A stretch of 64,000 nt of DNA from contig CAZLVL010000003.1 of NCBI GenBank assembly GCA_964563155.1, positions 1-64,000 on the forward strand, in the 5' to 3' direction. The position numbers were made by a program, and so were the translations under genes. The DNA is from DUPQ01 sp964563155. Its GTDB lineage: Bacteria > Bacillota > Clostridia > DUPQ01. This document shows positions 26,422-34,874 of this stretch, piece by piece (positions within the stretch are counted from its first letter, which is position 1; every line of letters starts with the position of its first letter). Below the pieces are notes generated by a model, which saw only the letters and a program-made list of their open reading frames with translations, searched no databases and was not told where the DNA came from.

Positions 26422-27757
26422 TTTCTTCCTCCTTTATGCTAACACCAGACTTTGGAATGTTCCAAAATATCATTGATAGACTGAGTAATAGTATTATAGC
26501 ACCTGGTATAAGTGTATAGTTGAGGGTAAGACCAAACTTAGAAAGGTCGGTCTGCTCAACATTAGCTATATACCCTATTTTATTCAAAACAAAACCTATT
26601 GATGCTGCCGATAAGCCCATGGCAACCTTTTGCATGAAAACAAAAAAGCTAAAGTTTAAGGCTCTTACATCTCTTCCAGTCTTTTTATAGCCATACTCAA
26701 TGGTATCACCAACCATGGTAAAGCAAATAACATTTAACATACCTGTAAATATTGAACTTATTGCGGTTGCCCCTATTAAAACTAGTAAATTCATGCTAAA
26801 GAAATACCTTAGGACGCTTAATAAAAAGATAATAATTCCAGAAACAATTAAAAGACTTCTATTTCCTACCTTCTTAGATAAGGCTGGAGCAAGAAGCATG
26901 CCCACTAAAGCAAAGGGTACTGCAATCAAGGAAAACAGGGCAACCAATTGTTCATTTCCATGTACATAAGTGAAGAAAAAAGGAATGGCTGCACTATTCA
27001 TGTTGTACTGTAGACATTGGGCAAACCAGGCAATTACTAAAATGATAAGGGGTCGATTTCTAATAATTGCTCCCATTGACTCTTTAAAGGTCAGAGTTTG
27101 TCCCTCTTTTTTTCTTATCTGCACCCTTTCTTTTACTCCCTTAACACATATGAAGCTAGTAATTATACCTATAAGGCCAAAGACTCCCACTAGTACTGGA
27201 TAGGCCTTGTTAGCACTACCTAAAGCTTTTGCTAAAGGAGGTAGTATGAGAGGAACTCCCACTGAAACTATTAAAATGGGGATTAGTATAATGGAAAAGC
27301 GAACAGAGTTAAGCTTCATCTGCTCATGGGAATCATCAGTGATAACCGAGTTTAGGGTTGTATAGGGGATCTGATAAGCAGTGTAGGCCAAGGTGAAAAG
27401 TGAAAAGGTTAGGCCTGCATATATGGCTTTTCCCAAAGGACCAAAATTTGGGGTTAAAAACATGGTAACAAACAAGACAGCACTGGCAATAGATCCATAC
27501 ATAACCCATTTTTTATACTTTCCTGTCCTGTCAGCTAAATGCCCTATGAAGATGTCATTAACACCATCAAAAAGACGACTTGCCATTGTTACAATACCAG
27601 CAGCTGCTGCGGTTATACCCAACACATCGGTATAAAAGATTACAAGAAATACTGCTATTGTCTGCAAAAAGAAGTTTGCTGCAATATCTCCCATTCCAAA
27701 AGCTATCCTCTCTTTTAAGGTAACTTTCATGTCTAGAAGATCCGTGTTAGTGTTCAT
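26414..27757 (-). CDS. GPH-family sodium/proton:glycoside symporter
   Basis: A 447-residue twelve-helix transporter of the glycoside-pentoside-hexuronide (MelB-like) branch of the major facilitator superfamily. The N-terminal KERIAFGMGDIAANFFLQT and DVLGITAAAAGIVTMASRLF, then DGVNDIFIGHLADRT, are diagnostic; the aspartates correspond to the MelB cation site. It likely imports a glycoside or amino-sugar conjugate. AAGGAGAAAAGG precedes the start. It is first in a two-gene operon with the C69 peptidase. A second, frameshifted family member lies at 31784-33219. Confidence 0.88.
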   Translation of the reverse strand: MNTNTDLLDMKVTLKERIAFGMGDIAANFFLQTIAVFLVIFYTDVLGITAAAAGIVTMASRLFDGVNDIFIGHLADRTGKYKKWVMYGSIASAVLFVTMFLTPNFGPLGKAIYAGLTFSLFTLAYTAYQIPYTTLNSVITDDSHEQMKLNSVRFSIILIPILIVSVGVPLILPPLAKALGSANKAYPVLVGVFGLIGIITSFICVKGVKERVQIRKKEGQTLTFKESMGAIIRNRPLIILVIAWFAQCLQYNMNSAAIPFFFTYVHGNEQLVALFSLIAVPFALVGMLLAPALSKKVGNRSLLIVSGIIIFLLSVLRYFFSMNLLVLIGATAISSIFTGMLNVICFTMVGDTIEYGYKKTGRDVRALNFSFFVFMQKVAMGLSAASIGFVLNKIGYIANVEQTDLSKFGLTLNYTLIPGAIILLLSLSMIFWNIPKSGVSIKEEENV

Positions 27758-28119
27758 AGCCTTTTCTCCTTATTCATTTTTAATTATAATTTCTAACAAG
27801 TGATAAAATTATATACTTGTTCTTAATCCATTAAAAACTAAAGCTCTAACTATTTAATTATATTCTGAAATCTTTGTATGTTAGTGGTTCTACACATAAC
27901 ATATTCACATTTTAACATGTAGCTCCTTCTTCAAGCAAATACAAGAATTAATATTTGATATTAATAATAGAATTTCTTACCCTTTGTAAATAGTAAGGAA
28001 GAGAGATTAAAAAAAGAAAGATTGGCAAAAAGAGAATTTGAAAAAAGGTAGATTGAAAAAAGAGAGAAGTATCTTCTCCCTTAATATATACACATTATTT
28101 ATTCTATAATCTATTCAAG
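27758..28119. other. Intergenic region upstream of the GPH/peptidase operon
   Basis: About 360 AT-rich bases with no gene. The left part should contain the GPH operon promoter; the right part holds the 3' untranslated end of the peroxiredoxin gene, including a short GAAG-rich purine tract. No clear terminator, riboswitch or repeat was found. Confidence 0.5.
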
Positions 28120-28581
28120 CTAAATTTTCTTTACTTCTTCTAAGACTTCATCAATGTCGGGAAGTTGCTTAATAGGATATACCTTAATCCACCGTATAAT
28201 CCCCTTTTCGTCTATGAGTATATGTACCCTTTCAGAAAATCCATATTCATCATTGAAAATACCATAGTCTTTTGCAGTTTTCCCATGGGGCCAAAAGTCA
28301 CTTAAAAGTGGTAATTTTTTGATGTCTAGGGCTTCGGCCCAGGCTTTTTTAGAAGGTACTGTATCTACACTCATTCCCAAGGCAACTGTATTAAGGTCCT
28401 TTAAAAGATCATGCTTTTTCTCTAATTGCACCATTTGTTGGGCACATACAGAAGTCCACGCTAGTGGATGCCAGGATAATAGTACTTTTTTCCCTTTAAA
28501 ATCAGATAGTTTTACTAGATTTTCATTTGTATCTTCCAAGGTAAAGTCAGGTGCTTTGTCATTTATATTTAAAGTTTTCAT
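28120..28581 (-). CDS. Peroxiredoxin, AhpC/TSA family
   Basis: A 153-residue thioredoxin-fold peroxidase that reduces peroxides in the cytoplasm. The peroxidatic site HPLAWTSVCAQQM contains the P-x3-T-x2-C pattern. The N-terminal APDFTLEDTNENLVKLSDFK matches the family. No obvious resolving cysteine is present in the remainder, so it is likely a 1-Cys type or relies on a partner thiol. GGAGG precedes ATG. It is a single gene with its own promoter, useful for oxygen tolerance in an anaerobe. Confidence 0.9.
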   Translation of the reverse strand: MKTLNINDKAPDFTLEDTNENLVKLSDFKGKKVLLSWHPLAWTSVCAQQMVQLEKKHDLLKDLNTVALGMSVDTVPSKKAWAEALDIKKLPLLSDFWPHGKTAKDYGIFNDEYGFSERVHILIDEKGIIRWIKVYPIKQLPDIDEVLEEVKKI

Positions 28582-28718
28582 TTCTAATCCTCCATATGAA
28601 ATATGTATTTATAGTACACCTAATTTTTCTTTTACTCTGTAACTTTGTCCCAAAGACTTCTTATTTCCTAGTTTTTTACATAAGAAATTTTAATACATAG
28701 ACAAAACAACAAAATCTT

Positions 28719-29918
28719 TTAAGTCAGATGGGTATAGGATTTTCTATATTGGGCTGGGGTTTTTCCCACTATAGCCTTAAAGATTTTTGTAAAGTGACTG
28801 TTGGAGCAAAAAGATAAACTATTGGCAATGTCCCCAATTGACATATCTGTAATAACCAGCATCAACTTAGCATTATCTATTTTCAACTCCATAATATAGT
28901 GGTTTAGGCTTACACCTGTTTCACTTTTAAATATTTTAGAAAGATGGTCCGCACTATAGCCCACTTCTTTAGCTATGGCTTCTAGGGTAAGCTTACTATT
29001 AATATTTTCTTCAATAAAGGTATAGCATCTTTGGATAGGTAAAGAAAAAGGCTTTTCTCCTCGCAATAATCTAACAAGTCTTACCAAATGATATATTAAG
29101 GTATTAACCAAGGAGGTAATCTCTAGAGTTTCTTGTGTTTCATACATTTTTGGCACATATTCTTGATAAAGAGTCTCTACCGTTTTAGAAGATAAGCCAG
29201 CTTCTCTTGCAGCTTGGCAGGCATAATCTACTGAAAGCACAGCTAGGTGTCTAGCGCTAGAGACTGTAACAGTACCCAAATCCATAATTGATTCTCTGTT
29301 GGATATAACCTCAAACATCAATTGCCTGTAGCCCCAGTCACCATCTTTTATCATTGATGCTAGTTTTTTTAAATATTCCTTGCTCTTTTCAAAAGATGCA
29401 GAATCATAGTTATCCAACTCATATAAACTAGCTTTTCTTTTCTTCTTGTTTAGAGCAAAATCAAGCAGTTGAATAAAATCAGAAAACTGTTCAACCGACA
29501 TTATGGGTATCTTATCTTCTTTAGTTTTATCCTCTTGTACCTTTAAATGGGAGGGCTTTATCATAACAGGGCCTAGAACATGATATTGAGGGATTTGGTT
29601 AAATGAACTAATAAAACCATAAGACCTTCCCTCTTTTTCATAAAAAAGAAGAGGAAATTCATATTGCTTAGAATCTTTTCCCATAATCTCAAGATACCTA
29701 ACTATCTCTTTAATATATTGGTCTTTTAAATCATTATTAGTTACACCATTAATATGATTACTTTTGTTACCTTCTACACTGTCACCTATATGGATACCCA
29801 TATTGCTATCCATATAGTCATCAATAAGATTTAAATCTTTATCAAAAGTAAAAGAAGCAAGGCCCTTGCTCTTACTAAAAAGCTCTCTTAAATACTCAAA
29901 TTTCTCAAATTTATTCAT
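28719..29918 (-). CDS. AraC-family transcriptional regulator
   Basis: A 399-residue regulator with a C-terminal double helix-turn-helix: NSKLTLEAIAKEVGYSADHL and SIGDIANSLSFCSNSHFTKI, then FKAIVGKTPAQYRK (roughly 300-395). The N-terminal 280 residues form a sensor of unrecognised type, perhaps PocR-like, with a helical middle part. It is transcribed away from the 538-residue gene and GPH transporter, the usual position for a regulator of a divergent sugar operon. The ribosome binding site is weak. Confidence 0.85.
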   Translation of the reverse strand: MNKFEKFEYLRELFSKSKGLASFTFDKDLNLIDDYMDSNMGIHIGDSVEGNKSNHINGVTNNDLKDQYIKEIVRYLEIMGKDSKQYEFPLLFYEKEGRSYGFISSFNQIPQYHVLGPVMIKPSHLKVQEDKTKEDKIPIMSVEQFSDFIQLLDFALNKKKRKASLYELDNYDSASFEKSKEYLKKLASMIKDGDWGYRQLMFEVISNRESIMDLGTVTVSSARHLAVLSVDYACQAAREAGLSSKTVETLYQEYVPKMYETQETLEITSLVNTLIYHLVRLVRLLRGEKPFSLPIQRCYTFIEENINSKLTLEAIAKEVGYSADHLSKIFKSETGVSLNHYIMELKIDNAKLMLVITDMSIGDIANSLSFCSNSHFTKIFKAIVGKTPAQYRKSYTHLT

Positions 29919-30113
29919 AATATTTTTCTTTTACCTAAATATATTTTAGCATATTTCCGGTATAAATAACATATTTGCTGTACAGACAAATACAAGCAGG
30001 ATATATGTTAACTATGCAGGTTTTCTGCTATTCAGCCCTTTTGTTTCTCTTTTATTTACTGATATACTCAAGATGTCAAAGAATATTTAAATAAGGAGAG
30101 GTGTGATAAGGCA

Positions 30114-31730
30114 ATGGCTCTATCATACAAGAAAAGAATGCTAATTCATGACCAAGACTTGGGTAGGGTTGAATTAAAAAATATCCCTCTTCCCCAATAT
30201 ATGTTAAATGTGAATGGAACCTTCACTTATTCAGGCAGAGTTCTAGTTACCTATTCTACAAAAGAAGATATGGACAAAAAAGACTACTTCAATTTAGTTA
30301 CCCTAAATCATGATGGTAGTGATATATGTGAGGTCTTCTCTGGACAGATAGAACAATTAGAAAAGGCCAATGGAATTAGGTGGATGTGCTTTGAAGATAA
30401 TAAAAGGGTGCTTTTAGGAGACTATGTACTAGAGGCTTATCCAAACTTAGATGAAACTAGCAGTACTAAGTTAGTAAAAGTAGAATATCCAAAGGAACTT
30501 ACAGAAAATCCTCTTATCTTTTGCAGATGGTCTGAGGTAATAATTGCACCTGATAATACTCATATGAGTTGGACCACTTTAACTCTTCATGGAGCAATTA
30601 ACTATTTAGGCAAACTTACAAAAAAGGAAGATAAATATCTTATTGAAGATATATGTGTTATTTCTTCTACTAAGATGAGTGAAAAAGATAAGGACAATCC
30701 AGGCTTTGATATTCCTCTACCTATTAGAGGTGGTGAGGTTAAGCAATTTATTTGGGGTGGAAAAGCCCTTACTATGGTTGGTAATGGAGATAGCATAAGC
30801 GAAAGCGTAGTACAAGACTTAGAAAGTGAGGATGTAATTCAAATCACTCATACAGCTGGCTATGAAGAGACTACTATCTTTTCTTTTGATGAAAAATTAG
30901 GGGTGGTTATGTCTCCTCGCTTTTCACCTAAAACCGATATGTCCATATTAGGCCTAATACCCCAACCTCTTTCATTACCTGTTAGAGGAAAGATTATTAA
31001 TATCCTATATATGTATGCAGTAGCAGGAGTAAGAGCCTTTAGACCAGGCAATATTGGTCCTGTCTTAATAGATATTGAAAAGTCAAAAACCCTTAAAAGA
31101 GCACATAAAGGAGTAAACCTGAGTGACCCTGAAAACAAGTGGGTATACTATTCGCCCATTAGCTGGCATATAGACAGTACAAAGGCTATGTGGGTAGAAA
31201 AAACTCGTATAGTCCAAGGGCCAGAAATGTGCAGACTAAGAATGCTAGAGCTTTTAGATTACAAGGCTTCACCAAGAGTGAAAATAGAGAAGACCCCATC
31301 ATGTGGCCAAATCCCCTATGCAAAACCCTTTGAAGGCTCGTTAGACCAAGACTTTCATATGGATTTTCCCTTAAAGTTTAAAGGGAAGTTTAGTGGATAT
31401 GTGGAGAACAAGATAGTAGAGGAAGAGTCTCCTAAATATGTGGCAGTTTATGAGAACTTTAGTGATGATGGTAAGACCTTCTACCAAGGCTACATTTCAG
31501 TTATAACTCCCAGTGGCCTTTTTGTTCCTGGTAAAAGCATTTTTGAAGCTGACCTAAAGGTAGAAGGAGAACACCAGGGGCATATGAAATTAAAGTTGGT
31601 CTTTAATAGAGATAGTGTCCATGCTCCAGCCATGCTTTCTTTTGAAAAGGATGCTGATGGGCTAGCTGAAAGCAGAGGCTTTTCTAGCTATGATGGCATT
31701 ACTCTAAAGGTTGAAGATATGTTACCTTAA
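30114..31730 (+). CDS. Unrecognised 538-residue protein, strand-rich, carbohydrate context
   Basis: I do not recognise the family. There is no signal peptide or membrane helix, so it is cytoplasmic. Blocks such as EVIIAPDNTHMSWTTLTL and WVYYSPISWHIDSTKAMWVE recall TolB/oligogalacturonate-lyase-type propeller proteins that read 'as-of-now' values, but no catalytic motif is evident. The last 120 residues (DFPLKFKGKFSGYVENKI onward) look like a separate beta-sandwich. It is divergent from an AraC regulator and followed by a GPH transporter gene, which points to a role with an imported sugar. AAGGAGAGGTG lies 5' of the start but at long spacing. Confidence 0.6.
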   Translation: MALSYKKRMLIHDQDLGRVELKNIPLPQYMLNVNGTFTYSGRVLVTYSTKEDMDKKDYFNLVTLNHDGSDICEVFSGQIEQLEKANGIRWMCFEDNKRVLLGDYVLEAYPNLDETSSTKLVKVEYPKELTENPLIFCRWSEVIIAPDNTHMSWTTLTLHGAINYLGKLTKKEDKYLIEDICVISSTKMSEKDKDNPGFDIPLPIRGGEVKQFIWGGKALTMVGNGDSISESVVQDLESEDVIQITHTAGYEETTIFSFDEKLGVVMSPRFSPKTDMSILGLIPQPLSLPVRGKIINILYMYAVAGVRAFRPGNIGPVLIDIEKSKTLKRAHKGVNLSDPENKWVYYSPISWHIDSTKAMWVEKTRIVQGPEMCRLRMLELLDYKASPRVKIEKTPSCGQIPYAKPFEGSLDQDFHMDFPLKFKGKFSGYVENKIVEEESPKYVAVYENFSDDGKTFYQGYISVITPSGLFVPGKSIFEADLKVEGEHQGHMKLKLVFNRDSVHAPAMLSFEKDADGLAESRGFSSYDGITLKVEDMLP

Positions 31731-31783
31731 GTTAAATAAGCTAAAAAAGTTAAAAATTAATTATAAAAATTATGGAGGAAACA

Positions 31784-33219
31784 ATGGAGCGAACAAGAAA
31801 AACTTATCCAAATGATTGGAAAACAGGTTTTGGTATAACTGTATCTACAGCCATGTCGGTTATTGCATCAGCTTTTATGTCTAGTTACTTTTTGCTTTAC
31901 CTAACAGACTATGCAGGCTTAGGAATAATTGGGGCTACAATTGCACCTGTTATTTTAGCCATAGGTAGAATTGTAGATGCAATTAATGATCCCTTACAGG
32001 GCTTGATTATAGATGCTACACCTAGAATGAAATTTGGGAAATACCGATTCTACATCCTACTTAGTATCCTAATAACTGGTATTGCCATATCTGGTCTATA
32101 CAGTATTCCCGATGCCATAAAGGGTAGTGTCCCCTTATTGTATGTATGGATACTCTTTTTCTATCTAATGTATGATATGGGAGCAAGCTTTGGTGGAAAC
32201 TTTGCCCTGATACAAACTATGGGGGCCAGTGATGTGAGAACTTCCAAGTTAATGCTATATGGAAGATTATTAGCTGTCTTTATTGGAGCTGCTTTTTCTT
32301 CCCTTTTACTTATTGTAAATACAATAAACAAGCAAATTGGCAACTTTGGAAAGGCCTTTTCTATAACTACTGTAGCCTTTATGGTAATAGGGGTAGCGGT
32401 TAGTTTACCTGCCATTTTAATGGTAAAACAAGGAGATGCTGATGTCACAGAAAAAGATGAAAAGGTTCACTTTAAGGATGTAATTGCAGTCTTTAAATAC
32501 AACAAGGCCTTTTTAGTTCACTTTTTTGGTGTGCTAGTTAGAAACTTTGTATATACCTTTATGACTGCAACCACAGCATATTACACTAAATGGGCCTACT
32601 GCACTGACATTAATACAGGGGTGGTGACAATGATAAGCTAGGTCTAATATCCTTGGCTTCTACTATTATAATGATGTTACCCATGTTAATATCTGCTGTT
32701 ATATCTCCCATGGTTTTAAAAAAGTTAGGATCTAATGTGAAGGTGTTAAACTTTGCCAACTGGATAACCTTTGGTGCAGGTATTGTAACCTTTGGGCTAC
32801 AGATGGTAGGAGTGCTACAAATCAACTTTATCTTCTTTGCCCTTTTAATGGGAGTGCTAGCCTTTGGTAATGGTCTGTGCTTTGTGCCAACCTATGCCAT
32901 GTGGGTAGAAACCATAGATCACAACCAGGAAGTTACAGGAAAATCCATGGGAGGCACCATTACTTCTTTAAGTGGTTTTCTAGGAAAGGCCCAAGCTGCC
33001 ATAAGCACCTTGGCAGTTGGCTGGGTTTTATTGTTCATTGGTTATGAAGTGGATTCTACAACAGGTAACTTTGTAGGAGAACTCTCTCAGATCCCTCCAA
33101 TGCTCAACTGGTTTATTGTTATTGCAGGCCTTTTACCTGCAATCTTTTCCATAGCTGCAATTTTCATATATGCTAAATATCCCTTAAAGGATAGAAGCGA
33201 GGAACAATTAGTAGATTAA
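31784..33219 (+). pseudogene. GPH-family symporter broken by a frameshift
   Basis: The first part (31784-32641) is the N-terminal half of a GPH transporter (KTGFGITVSTAMSVIASAF; AIGRIVDAINDPLQGLIID). It runs into TAG at 32639 shortly after NTG. The other frame continues at once with KLGLISLASTIIMMLPMLIS and the complete C-terminal half to 33219. The switch lies near 32618-32626, in a GGGGTGG stretch, and is explained by loss of one base. Together the halves give about 480 residues, the normal length. It is either a true pseudogene or a sequencing error. ATG 31784 has GGAGG five bases upstream. It sits 53 bases after the unknown 538-residue gene. Confidence 0.8.
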
Positions 33220-33250
33220 AAGAAAAAAGAAGAATTAGAACCTATAATAC

Positions 33251-33276
33251 AAACCGGTCTTATGGCCGGTTTTTTC
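33251..33276 (+). terminator. Terminator after the GPH transporter remnant
   Basis: AACCGG (33252-33257) pairs with CCGGTT (33266-33271), followed by TTTTT. A clear rho-independent terminator ending the AraC-controlled plus-strand unit. Confidence 0.85.
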
Positions 33277-33347
33277 TTAATTTCTCTACCTTGCTTCTTT
33301 TGATAAAAGTGATAGTATAAAAGAATGTATTTTTATGTGAGGTATAA

Positions 33348-34721
33348 ATGGATTTTGAAAATAGATTAACAGAAGGTAATGTGGTAAGACAACTTATAAA
33401 GTTTAGTCTACCACTATTACTATCAAATATAGTACAAGCCCTTTATGCTGTGGCAGACTTGCTAATAGTTGGTTGGTATAGTGGAACATATGCCATGAGT
33501 GCAGTAACCATAGGAGGGCAAATAACCATGGTTATAACCAATTTTGTTATTGGTTTAGCCATAGGAGGAACAGTCTTAATTGCCCAGTACATAGGGGCCA
33601 ATAAGCCTAAGGATGTAGATACTACCATTGGAACTCTTTTTTCTATAATGGGAATTTTAGGAGTTTCTTTTGCTGTAATTATGACTTTTTTTACTAATCC
33701 CATATTGAATCTTTTGAACACTCCCCAAGAATCTTACGCTATGGCTAGAAGCTACATAATAATCTGTATGTGGGGATTAATCTTTGTTTTTGGCTACAAT
33801 TCTATTAGTGCTATTTTAAGAGGTATGGGAGACTCTAAAAGGCCCTTGGTCTTTGTTGCCATAGCCTCAGTAATAAATGTCATATTGGACATCATCTTTG
33901 TAGGTCCTCTTGATATGGGCCCTACAGGTGCTGCAATTGCTACTATTATTGCTCAAGCAGTTTCCTTGATTCTTTCAGTCATATATTTACAAAGAAGCAG
34001 GTTCATTTTTAATTTCCACCATACTAGCTTTAGAATACATAGAGACAAGCTAAGGCTATTATTAAAAGTGGGTATTCCTGCAAGTGCACAAAATATAGTT
34101 GTGGGTATTTCCTTCTTGGTTCTTACTGCTGTAATTAATGATTTAGGTGGAGTAGTTGCTTCAGCTGCTGTGGGTATTGTTGGTAAATTTAATGCCTTTG
34201 CTATCTTACCTGCTGCTGCCATGAGTGCCTCTGTTTCGGCTATGGCAGGACAAAATATCGGAGCTGGCCTATATGACAGGGCCTCTAAAACCCTTTGGAG
34301 TGCCATAAGTATAGCTTTTGGCATAAGTTTAATTATCTTTGCATTTGTACAGATATTCCCTGAGGCCATACTTTTAGCCTTTAAGGCAGAAGAGTCTGTA
34401 ATCAATATTGGAGTATCTTATCTAAAATCCTTTAGCTACGACTACTTAGTTGTTCCCTTTGCCTTTTGTTTTAATGGGCTTTTAAATGGCGCTGGTTATT
34501 CTATGATCTCTATGATTTCAGGCGTTATCAGCTCTCTAGTTTTTAGAATTCCTCTAGTTATTCTTTTCGGAAAGTATTTTTCTTCTGACATAGGAAACAT
34601 TGGATATGCAGCACCTATAGCAACCTTGTTTGCAGTCTTTTTAGGCCTTTACTTCTATTTCTCAGGCAAGTGGAAACAAGACAAACTAAACATTCAAAAT
34701 ATTGATGTCTTGGATATTTAG
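33348..34721 (+). CDS. MATE-family multidrug/cation efflux transporter
   Basis: A 457-residue, twelve-helix membrane protein with two homologous halves. N-terminal blocks LIKFSLPLLLSNIVQALYAV and DLLIVGWYSGTYAMSAVTIG are classic for MATE transporters, which use Na+ or H+ gradients to expel drugs or metabolites. The second half begins near LLLKVGIPASAQNIVVGISF. GAGGT precedes ATG. It is a single-gene unit between two terminators. Substrate is unknown. Confidence 0.92.
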   Translation: MDFENRLTEGNVVRQLIKFSLPLLLSNIVQALYAVADLLIVGWYSGTYAMSAVTIGGQITMVITNFVIGLAIGGTVLIAQYIGANKPKDVDTTIGTLFSIMGILGVSFAVIMTFFTNPILNLLNTPQESYAMARSYIIICMWGLIFVFGYNSISAILRGMGDSKRPLVFVAIASVINVILDIIFVGPLDMGPTGAAIATIIAQAVSLILSVIYLQRSRFIFNFHHTSFRIHRDKLRLLLKVGIPASAQNIVVGISFLVLTAVINDLGGVVASAAVGIVGKFNAFAILPAAAMSASVSAMAGQNIGAGLYDRASKTLWSAISIAFGISLIIFAFVQIFPEAILLAFKAEESVINIGVSYLKSFSYDYLVVPFAFCFNGLLNGAGYSMISMISGVISSLVFRIPLVILFGKYFSSDIGNIGYAAPIATLFAVFLGLYFYFSGKWKQDKLNIQNIDVLDI

Positions 34722-34788
34722 CAGTAGATATAATAGTAATCAAAATTATAAATGAATAGTGAAGATAATATATGAATAGTGAACAATC

Positions 34789-34813
34789 AAAAAGCCAGTA
34801 AACTGGCTTTTTC
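34789..34813. terminator. Bidirectional terminator between MATE gene and lon
   Basis: AAAAAGCCAGT pairs with ACTGGCTTTTT around a short loop. Both strands have an A-run before and a T-run after, so it can end the MATE transcript and the convergent lon transcript. Confidence 0.85.
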
Positions 34814-34874
34814 TATCTCTTCTATCTTCTTTCTTCTTTATACATATATCTCAAATATTTAATATTTATTACTC

